Source of the DNA: Patescibacteria group bacterium
GTDB taxonomy: Bacteria; Patescibacteriota; Minisyncoccia; Minisyncoccales; JAHIOY01
Reading direction: 5' to 3'
Length of the DNA stretch: 5,881 nt
Assembly (NCBI GenBank): GCA_018894495.1
Contig: JAHIOY010000042.1
Location: 1 to 5,881, forward strand
Part shown: positions 1 through 4,162 of the stretch, one piece after another
Layout of the letters: each line of letters opens with the position of its first letter
How positions within the stretch are numbered: position 1 is the stretch's first letter
Position numbers and translations under genes: made by a program
Notes under the pieces: model-generated
What the model was told of the DNA's origin: nothing
Databases searched by the model: none
Seen by the model: only the letters and a program-made list of their open reading frames with translations

Positions 1-1
1 C

Positions 2-1225
2 TTAGAAACAAAATGTTGGGGAGCTTCTAAAAAAGCTGTTACGAAATTTTTTGAAAAAAGTTGCTGGCAAAACATAAAGGGAGCCGAGCGCCATAAAGTC
101 AATGAAATTTATGAAATCCATTATTTAGGAGGAATTATTAAAACTACCGGTGACCATAGCGTATTTGTCCGCCATCGAAACTTTATTGCGCCAAAAAAGG
201 TGAATGAATTAAAACCCGGAGATATTTTAGTCAATTTGCCATTTAAAGTAAGGAGTGTATTTATCCCCGGTGTCGGTACCACTTATAAAGTAAAGGCTCA
301 TCAATTTGAAGAAAAAATCGAGCAATGGCTTCCGGTATGGAATGAAAATTTTGGAGTGGAGAAACTAAAGAAAGATTATGTTTTTGTAACAGCAAATCAA
401 GGAAAGATGTCCCAATCCAACCTGGCTAAACATCTTGGTGTATGCCAAATGACAATTAGCAATTGGCAACGCAATCTCTATCAACCGCAAGCTCTTTGGT
501 TAGCAGATAGATATTTAGAAAAAGGAATCCCGCAAAAGGTTAAAATTACTCCCGAGTTGATGAAGGTTTTAGGATATTACACTGCCGAAGGAAGAAAACT
601 TAACTATGGCGTGGAACTTATCTTCAGTGCCCGCGAAAAGGAACTACATCAAGATTATATCGATTTAATGAATAAAATATTCACCAATCAAACACCTTCT
701 CTTGTTTGGACAGAAGATAATTCTTTAAGAATTCAATTTTTTGGAAAAGTATTGGGAGAGTTTTTTGAAAAGCATTGTGGTAATGGCAGCCACAATAAGC
801 ATATTCCTGAATTTTTATGGGATTTGCCAAAAGAATATTTCTTAAGTTATCTTGATGGATTTAGTAAGGGAGATGGTTATACTACGGGAGACAGAAAACT
901 TAAAATGAGTTCAGTTAGTAAGCAATTAATATTAGAATTAACCTGGCTTGCCGCAATGCATGGGATAAAAGTGGGAGTTGGAGAAGGCAAATTTAATGGC
1001 GGAAGAATTATAAAAAATAAACCCCTTCCTGAAGGCAGATATTGGACATTAACAATCGGGAGTACATCCCATCCTTTTAATGAAACTGAAAATACGCCTT
1101 TTCAATTCAAAAAACCAATAATTAGAAAAATTATTAAAAAATCGTACACTGGCTATGTCTATGACCTGTGCGGTTGTGAAAACGAAGCATTCTTTGGAGG
1201 AGAAAAACCTATTTTATTGCATAAT
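2..1225 (+). mobile_element. Intein with LAGLIDADG homing endonuclease inside FtsH (5' partial)
   Basis: This is a protein-splicing element in frame with FtsH; 408 of its residues are visible. Splicing block B is TTGDHSVFV (143 onward; Thr at 146, His at 155), followed by the usual VNELKPGDILV segment. A helix-turn-helix-like stretch (SNLAKHLGVCQMTISNWQ, around 416-470) comes next. The double-motif endonuclease has LGYYTAEG (569-592, acidic Glu) and SYLDGFSKGDGY (845-880, acidic Asp), so both catalytic acidic positions are kept. Block F is GYVYDLCGCENEAFF and block G is ILLHN, ending at 1225 with Ser as the +1 residue. The insertion point corresponds to GVGA/SRVR, just after the pore loop in typical FtsH. 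Block A and the first catalytic residue lie left of the window. The element is visibly richer in A+T than the flanking FtsH codons, which fits independent acquisition. It is probably splicing-competent and endonuclease-active, but neither is tested. Confidence 0.95.
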
Positions 1226-2392
1226 AGTCGGGTGAGAAGTTTATTTGAGCAAGCCCGAAAAGCCAAAAGAGCGATAATTTTTATTGATGAAATTGATAGT
1301 ATTGGAAAAGTAAGAGGTATGGGAGTAACCGGCGGCCACGAAGAAAGAGAACAAACCTTAAATCAATTATTGGCTGAAATGGACGGAATCGGCAGGGAAG
1401 AGGGGCTGATCATTATGGGCGCGACGAATCGCCCGGAATATCTTGACCCTGCCCTGCTCAGGCCGGGAAGATTTGATAGAAGAGTTGTTTTGGACCTGCC
1501 CGATGTTAATGAAAGAGAAGATGTTCTAAAAATTCATTGCCAGGGAAAACCGTTGTCTTTAAATGTTAATTTAAGAGAGGTGGCTGAGAGAACGCCTGGA
1601 TTTTCCGGAGCTGACCTGGCAAGCGTTGTCAATGAAGCGGCAATTTTGGCCGCGAGACGCAATAAGCAGCAGATATTTCAGGATGAATTTTTAGAATCAT
1701 TTGAAAAGGTTTTGCTGGGGCCGGAAAGGAAATCCCATATCTTGTCGCGAAAAGAGAAAGAAATAGCCGCCTACCACGAAGCAGGCCATGCCTTAGTCGC
1801 AACTCTTTCGCCGGGAGCTGAACCAATAAGAAAAATTTCAATTATCGCCCGGGGCATGGCGGCTGGCTACACCTTAAAAGCGCCGAGGGAAGAAAGAAGA
1901 ATTAAAACCAAAACCGAATTTTTAGCCGAAATGGCAACCTTGCTCGGCGGTTACTGCGCCGAAAGAATAAAATTTGGCGAAATTACAACCGGCGCGGCGA
2001 ACGATTTGGAAAGGGCAACCGATTTGTCAAGGAGGTTGGTTAAAGAATACGGCATGTCTCCTTTGGGTCCGGTATCTTTTGGCGGGAGAATTGAGTCAAT
2101 ATTTTTGGGTCGGGAATTCGGCGAAGATAAGAATTATTCTGAAAAGGTGGCGGAGAAAATTGATAAAGAGGTTGAAAAATTTATCAAAGGAGCTGAAGAA
2201 ACGGCAATGAAAACTTTGGCTAAAAAGAAAGGACTGTTGGAAAAAATCGCTAAAACCCTAATTGAAAAGGAAACAATTGAAAGGGAAGAATTTGAAAAAT
2301 TAATCGGAAAAGGAAAAACCGAAACAGTAAAATTAGAAAAATCTCTGCCGCGCAAAGAAAAACCAATTAAAGTAAAAATCAAGAAAGTTTAG
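2..2392 (+). CDS. ftsH: ATP-dependent zinc metalloprotease FtsH, C-terminal part, interrupted by an intein (5' partial)
   Basis: FtsH is a membrane-anchored AAA+ protease that unfolds and degrades damaged or short-lived membrane and cytosolic proteins. The frame is open from base 2 to the TAG at 2390-2392 with no stop, so the GTG at 200 is internal and the true start lies left of the window. Residues before base 1226 belong to an intein. The FtsH part (388 residues) begins SRVRSLFEQA. It carries Walker B IIFIDEID (1274-1297), HEEREQTLNQLLAEMDG, the second region of homology with the arginine-finger segment LRPGRFDRR, the zinc site HEAGH (1775-1789) and the third-ligand context TTGAANDLERAT (Asp at 2003-2005), so protease and ATPase residues are intact here. 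A lysine/glutamate-rich tail ends the protein. The transmembrane segments and Walker A should lie upstream, outside the window. A tRNA gene follows 15 bases after the stop, so co-transcription is plausible. Family assignment is near certain; splicing is inferred. Confidence 0.97.
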   Translation, partial: LETKCWGASKKAVTKFFEKSCWQNIKGAERHKVNEIYEIHYLGGIIKTTGDHSVFVRHRNFIAPKKVNELKPGDILVNLPFKVRSVFIPGVGTTYKVKAHQFEEKIEQWLPVWNENFGVEKLKKDYVFVTANQGKMSQSNLAKHLGVCQMTISNWQRNLYQPQALWLADRYLEKGIPQKVKITPELMKVLGYYTAEGRKLNYGVELIFSAREKELHQDYIDLMNKIFTNQTPSLVWTEDNSLRIQFFGKVLGEFFEKHCGNGSHNKHIPEFLWDLPKEYFLSYLDGFSKGDGYTTGDRKLKMSSVSKQLILELTWLAAMHGIKVGVGEGKFNGGRIIKNKPLPEGRYWTLTIGSTSHPFNETENTPFQFKKPIIRKIIKKSYTGYVYDLCGCENEAFFGGEKPILLHNSRVRSLFEQARKAKRAIIFIDEIDSIGKVRGMGVTGGHEEREQTLNQLLAEMDGIGREEGLIIMGATNRPEYLDPALLRPGRFDRRVVLDLPDVNEREDVLKIHCQGKPLSLNVNLREVAERTPGFSGADLASVVNEAAILAARRNKQQIFQDEFLESFEKVLLGPERKSHILSRKEKEIAAYHEAGHALVATLSPGAEPIRKISIIARGMAAGYTLKAPREERRIKTKTEFLAEMATLLGGYCAERIKFGEITTGAANDLERATDLSRRLVKEYGMSPLGPVSFGGRIESIFLGREFGEDKNYSEKVAEKIDKEVEKFIKGAEETAMKTLAKKKGLLEKIAKTLIEKETIEREEFEKLIGKGKTETVKLEKSLPRKEKPIKVKIKKV

Positions 2393-2407
2393 TTTACGGG
2401 TGAAGAT

Positions 2408-2483
2408 GCGCACGTAGCTCAGCTGGTTAGAGCATCCGCCTTATAAGCGGAAGGTTTCGCTGGTTCGAGTCCAGCCGTGCGCA
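2408..2483 (+). tRNA. tRNA-Ile (anticodon UAU)
   Basis: A full cloverleaf can be drawn: acceptor GCGCACG/CGTGCGC, T8 A9, D-stem GCTC/GAGC, anticodon stem TCCGC/GCGGA around loop CTTATAA, a variable loop of seven bases (AGGTTTC), T-stem GCTGG/CCAGC with loop TTCGAGT, and discriminator A at 2483. The anticodon is TAT, which reads AUA (Ile). Most bacteria read AUA with a lysidine-modified CAU tRNA made by TilS, so UAU is uncommon. CCA is not encoded (the sequence continues CAA), in contrast to the tRNA-Val in this window, so CCA must be added enzymatically. It starts 15 bases after the ftsH stop. A seven-base variable loop is on the long side. Confidence 0.93.
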
Positions 2484-2524
2484 CAAATTAAACTGCCTCA
2501 AACTTTCTCTATTATCTTAATTTA
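2479..2524 (+). repeat. Left arm of a 46-bp inverted repeat bracketing greA
   Basis: This arm starts in the 3' acceptor strand of tRNA-Ile (GCGC, 2479-2482) and ends in the last codons of greA. It matches the reverse complement of 3209-3254 at 41 of 46 positions with no gaps; the five mismatches are evenly scattered. The best conserved core is CTTTCTCTATTAT and CAAATTAAAC. On the greA strand this sequence follows directly after the stop codon. Confidence 0.85.
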
Positions 2525-2981
2525 TTTCCTCAATTTCGTATTCCTTTTTTCCATCCGGGACGTTAATTCTCACAATATCCCCCTTTCTCTTATTCAAAAG
2601 AGCTTCACCTAATGGGGACTTAAAAGAAATTTTATTATTCAAAATGTCTGCTTCTTCCGGGCTAACGAGCTGGAATTTTTCTTTTCCCTCGTTTGATTTC
2701 AAAAAAACAAAAGAACCGAGACAAACCTTGCCATTTTCTTTCTTTTCAATGACTTCAGCTTGAGTAATGATTTTCTTTAATTCCCTGATTCTTCCTTCAA
2801 CAAAACCCTGTTTGTCTTTGGCTGCGTCATATCCCGCATTTTCCGACAGGTCGCCCTCGGAAGCGGCCTGCCTGAGCATTTCTGAAATTTCTTTTCTTTT
2901 AACTTTCTCTAAATATCCCAACTCTTTTTTCAATTTTTCAAAACCCTCTGACGTTAAATATTTCTTCACCCCGTTAGACAT
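2517..2981 (-). CDS. greA: Transcription elongation factor GreA
   Basis: GreA enters the secondary channel of RNA polymerase and stimulates cleavage of backtracked transcripts. The 154-residue length is normal. The N-terminal coiled coil carries the tip motif EGDLSENAGYDAAKDKQGF; Asp44 and Glu47 correspond to the essential acidic pair (Asp41/Glu44 in E. coli). FVEGRIRELKKIITQAEVI closes the coiled coil. The C-terminal FKBP-like domain shows VFLKSNEGKEKFQLVSPEEAD, the typical SPLGEALLNKRKGD and the ending VPDGKKEYEIEEIN. The ATG at 2979-2981 is chosen because MSNGVKKYLTSEGFEKLKKEL begins as family members usually do. There is no Shine-Dalgarno sequence in front (ACAAAAATAAA). It is convergent with ftsH/tRNA-Ile and has its own promoter at 3063-3091. 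No hairpin-plus-T-run terminator is seen after its stop. Confidence 0.95.
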   Translation of the reverse strand: MSNGVKKYLTSEGFEKLKKELGYLEKVKRKEISEMLRQAASEGDLSENAGYDAAKDKQGFVEGRIRELKKIITQAEVIEKKENGKVCLGSFVFLKSNEGKEKFQLVSPEEADILNNKISFKSPLGEALLNKRKGDIVRINVPDGKKEYEIEEIN

Positions 2982-3049
2982 TTTATTTTTGTAGCCCCGT
3001 TTAACATCCGTTTCTAATGAGATTAGAAGTACTAGAATGTCTAACAGGG
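2969..3049 (-). promoter_or_regulatory. greA leader hairpin that can cover the start codon
   Basis: In the greA transcript the leader segment read from 3049 to 3036 (CCCTGTTAGACATT) pairs with the segment at 2982-2969 (AATGTCTAACGGGG). This gives a 14-bp stem with a single G-U wobble, and it contains the greA start codon and codons 2-4. The 53-base loop holds a smaller perfect hairpin, TTCTAAT/ATTAGAA (3012-3018 with 3022-3028). A third copy of the motif, ATGTTAAACGGGG on the minus strand (2995-3007), lies between the arms and could compete for the upstream arm. The pairing is read directly from the sequence; control of translation is inference. The same inverted motif could instead be a DNA operator. 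Confidence 0.55.
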
Positions 3050-3054
3050 TTCAT
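3001..3054 (-). CDS. Possible 17-codon leader ORF upstream of greA
   Basis: This is a short minus-strand frame, MNPVRHSSTSNLIRNGC, ending in TAA at 3003-3001. Its ATG lies within a few bases of the transcription start predicted from the greA promoter, so it would be almost leaderless. Codons 3-7 form the upstream arm of the hairpin that covers the greA start, so ribosomes here could free that start. A 17-codon frame can arise by chance; there is no Shine-Dalgarno sequence and no homology that I recognise. Confidence 0.22.
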   Translation of the reverse strand: MNPVRHSSTSNLIRNGC

Positions 3055-3062
3055 ATTTTCTT

Positions 3063-3091
3063 ATTTTACCCCTTCAATAAACTCAAAGCAA
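3063..3091 (-). promoter_or_regulatory. Sigma-70-type promoter for greA
   Basis: On the minus strand TTGCTT (3091-3086) is followed by a 17-base spacer and TAAAAT (3068-3063). Initiation is expected near 3056, giving a leader of about 75 bases that contains the start-codon hairpin. The -35 box lies inside the first of two 22-bp direct repeats. Confidence 0.6.
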
Positions 3092-3093
3092 GC
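3072..3093 (+). repeat. 22-bp direct repeat, copy 1
   Basis: This copy begins CTTCAATAAACTC and ends AAAGCAAGC. It is identical to 3134-3155, 62 bases further on. It overlaps the -35 box and spacer of the greA promoter. The pair flanks a 40-bp segment carrying a perfect palindrome, which could be a small inserted element with duplicated ends or part of a tandem repeat. Confidence 0.85.
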
Positions 3094-3107
3094 CCCCACA
3101 CCAAAAG

Positions 3108-3130
3108 TTGCGGAGGTCCGACCTCCGCAA
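3108..3130 (+). repeat. Palindrome pairing GGAGGT with ACCTCC
   Basis: TTGCGGAGGT and ACCTCCGCAA form a perfect 10-bp stem with loop CCG. As RNA it would be stable on either strand; it contains both a Shine-Dalgarno-like GGAGGT and its complement. No T-run follows on either strand, so it is not an ordinary intrinsic terminator. It looks like a REP-type or short palindromic intergenic element. Confidence 0.7.
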
Positions 3131-3133
3131 ACT

Positions 3134-3155
3134 CTTCAATAAACTCAAAGCAAGC
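3134..3155 (+). repeat. 22-bp direct repeat, copy 2
   Basis: Identical to 3072-3093. Here the TTGCTT hexamer on the minus strand has no matching -10 box at the right distance, so this copy seems to lack promoter function. Confidence 0.85.
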
Positions 3156-3160
3156 AGAAG

Positions 3161-3188
3161 TCGCCATTTTAGCGGCGAATTTTTTTTT
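3161..3188 (+). terminator. Intrinsic terminator, plus strand
   Basis: TCGCC (3161-3165) pairs with GGCGA (3174-3178) around an eight-base loop, followed after one A by nine T residues (3180-3188). No plus-strand gene is seen just before it; the closest is tRNA-Ile about 680 bases upstream across antisense greA. It may insulate the promoter that starts in its own T-run, or end an unseen small RNA. The stem is short, so strength is uncertain. Confidence 0.55.
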
Positions 3189-3214
3189 GACTTATGGATT
3201 AAATCTGGTAAAAT
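3187..3214 (+). promoter_or_regulatory. Sigma-70-type promoter for the tRNA-Asp remnant region
   Basis: TTGACT (3187-3192) lies 16 bases before TAAAAT (3209-3214), a good match to the housekeeping consensus. Its first Ts are the end of the terminator T-run. Initiation is expected around 3221, about 60 bases before the tRNA-Asp remnant. It probably served an original tRNA-Asp/tRNA-Val transcript and could still supply tRNA-Val by read-through. Confidence 0.65.
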
Positions 3215-3254
3215 AAAATAATAGAGAAAGATTGAGGCGGTTTAATTTGAGCGC
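3209..3254 (-). repeat. Right arm of the 46-bp inverted repeat bracketing greA
   Basis: The reverse complement matches 2479-2524 at 41 of 46 positions. This arm starts exactly at the -10 box of the plus-strand promoter and covers the first part of its transcript. A shorter related stretch, TAAAATAATAATAGAG, recurs in direct orientation at 3336-3351. Confidence 0.85.
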
Positions 3255-3280
3255 CAAAAGGAGCCAATCTCCTTTTCAAT
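3231..3280 (+). other. Structured leader before the tRNA-Asp remnant
   Basis: ATTGA (3231-3235) can pair with TCAAT (3276-3280), enclosing two hairpins: GGCG/CGCC (3236-3239 with 3252-3255) and AAAAGGAG/CTCCTTTT (3256-3263 with 3269-3276, loop CCAAT). Together they make a possible three-way junction ending just before the tRNA acceptor stem; one base is shared between two stems. Function is unknown; tRNA precursor processing or spacing is a guess. Confidence 0.35.
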
Positions 3281-3282
3281 CG

Positions 3283-3319
3283 GGGCGGCTAGCTCAAAGG
3301 AAGAGCGCGTACTTGTCAA
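3283..3319 (+). pseudogene. tRNA-Asp(GUC), 5' half only
   Basis: Acceptor strand GGGCGGC, T8 A9, D-arm GCTC-AAAGGAA-GAGC, base 26 G, anticodon-stem strand CGTAC and loop TTGTCAA follow in exact tRNA order. The anticodon is GTC (Asp). From about position 38 onward the match ends: the expected stem strand GTACG, T-arm and GCCGCCC acceptor strand are absent downstream in this window. The gene is therefore interrupted between the anticodon loop and the 3' half. It may be a dead fragment left by insertion of the following gene, a split tRNA whose 3' half is elsewhere, or an attachment-site scar. Since tRNA-Asp(GUC) is essential, a complete copy or a 3' half should exist elsewhere. Confidence 0.75.
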
Positions 3320-3341
3320 AAATGGTTTAGTACCTTAAAAT
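3313..3341 (+). promoter_or_regulatory. Promoter for the HTH/LAGLIDADG gene, -35 box in the tRNA anticodon loop
   Basis: TTGTCA (3313-3318), five of six bases of the -35 consensus, lies exactly 17 bases before TAAAAT (3336-3341). TTGTCA is the tRNA-Asp anticodon loop itself. Initiation is expected near 3348, about 35 bases before the ATG at 3384. The sequence after the -10 resembles that after the upstream promoter (TAATAGAG in both). Confidence 0.5.
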
Positions 3342-3383
3342 AATAATAGAGTAGTGATAATTCTTTGGTTCAATTATTCTTGT

Positions 3384-4085
3384 ATGAAAACTGATTTAGT
3401 CAAAAAAGAAATGGCAATTAAATTGCGGAGAAAAGGTAAGAGTATTCGAGGTATTGAAAAACTTTTGGGTGTCCGCCGTTCAACATTAAGTGGCTGGCTA
3501 TGTAATATTGAATTAACAAAAGGACAAAAAGAAAAATTACATCAAAAATGGCTATCCGCATTAGTAAAAGCAAGACTAAAGGCGGCTGAGATTAACAAGA
3601 ATGGAAGATTAGAAAGAATTGAAAAAATAAAACGAGAAATAAGGAAATTCATGTTGAAAGTTAAGATAGATAAAACTGTAGGAGAACTCATGCTTGCGGT
3701 ATTTTATTTAGCTGAAGGAACAAAAAGAGAAAATTCAATTGTAATTGCTAATTCAAACCCTGAGATTTTAAAAGCTTTTTTAAATTTATTTCGATATTTA
3801 TATCAATCGGATAAATCAAAATTTCGATGTTGCCTTCACTTAAGGAAAGATCAGCCAGAAGAACAATTAAAAAATTACTGGTCGAGAATTTTAGACATTC
3901 CAAAATCTCAGTTCCACAAAACACAATTTGATAAACGAACAGTTAAACCAACTTTCAAAAATTATAAAGGAGTTTGCGTGGTGATTTATTTCGATATGAA
4001 TCTCCAAAGACGACTACTTTATATGGGAGAAGAATTGCTCCAAATGATAAATAAAATTCATTGGGCGCGTAGCTCAGTTGGTTAG
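3384..4085 (+). CDS. HTH protein with a single LAGLIDADG-like motif, probable homing-endonuclease family
   Basis: This encodes 233 residues from ATG 3384. An upstream in-frame GTG at 3354 would add ten residues that look non-conserved, and it lies within a few bases of the predicted transcription start. Residues about 14-42 form a helix-turn-helix (KGKSIRGIEKLLGVRRSTLSGW). A lysine/arginine-rich helix follows (about 60-95). Residues 104-112, LAVFYLAEG, resemble a LAGLIDADG motif with acidic Glu111, followed by IVIANSNPEILKAFL and the region LRKDQPEEQLKNYWSRILDIPKSQF. This matches my recollection of an uncharacterised protein type common in Patescibacteria. A single motif implies a dimer. The gene starts 65 bases after a truncated tRNA-Asp and its last codons, WARSSVG, are read from tRNA-Val, with the stop TAG inside the D-arm. 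Nuclease activity is inferred; it could instead be a DNA- or RNA-binding regulator. No Shine-Dalgarno sequence is seen. Confidence 0.8.
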   Translation: MKTDLVKKEMAIKLRRKGKSIRGIEKLLGVRRSTLSGWLCNIELTKGQKEKLHQKWLSALVKARLKAAEINKNGRLERIEKIKREIRKFMLKVKIDKTVGELMLAVFYLAEGTKRENSIVIANSNPEILKAFLNLFRYLYQSDKSKFRCCLHLRKDQPEEQLKNYWSRILDIPKSQFHKTQFDKRTVKPTFKNYKGVCVVIYFDMNLQRRLLYMGEELLQMINKIHWARSSVG

Positions 4086-4140
4086 AGCGCTTCACTGACA
4101 TTGAAGAGGTTCAGAGGTTCAAGTCCTCTCGCGCCCACCA
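4063..4140 (+). tRNA. tRNA-Val (anticodon GAC)
   Basis: The cloverleaf is complete: acceptor GGGCGCG/CGCGCCC, T8 A9, D-stem GCTC/GAGC with loop AGTTGGTTA, anticodon stem CTTCA/TGAAG around CTGACAT (anticodon GAC), six-base variable loop AGGTTC, T-stem AGAGG/CCTCT with loop TTCAAGT, discriminator A and an encoded CCA (4138-4140). The first 23 bases are also the end of the upstream coding frame, so there is no spacer and no room for a separate promoter outside that gene. It most likely depends on the promoters at 3187 or 3313 and on 5' processing from an mRNA-like precursor. Confidence 0.95.
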
Positions 4141-4162
4141 GAATTAAAATAAAGTAGTTTAT

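Noticed and set aside
200..202. GTG as the start of a separate protein
   Set aside because: The same frame is open to base 2 and intein block B (TTGDHSVFV) lies upstream of it, so this is an internal valine codon.
1629..2382. Minus-strand and alternative-frame open stretches inside ftsH
   Set aside because: They overlap strongly conserved FtsH codons, show no recognisable protein and have no start context.
2484..2524. Bidirectional terminator between tRNA-Ile and greA
   Set aside because: No stem followed by a T-run is seen on either strand in this gap.
2767..2994. Plus-strand open frame antisense to greA
   Set aside because: It is the antisense of a clear GreA reading frame, hydrophobic and composition-driven.
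3354..3356. GTG start for the HTH/LAGLIDADG gene
   Set aside because: It is almost at the predicted transcription start, and the ten extra residues (MIILWFNYSC) do not look like part of the HTH domain; ATG 3384 fits better.
3320..4062. Self-splicing group I intron in tRNA-Asp
   Set aside because: Only 65 bases precede the coding frame and none follow before tRNA-Val; there is no room for a catalytic core and no 3' exon.
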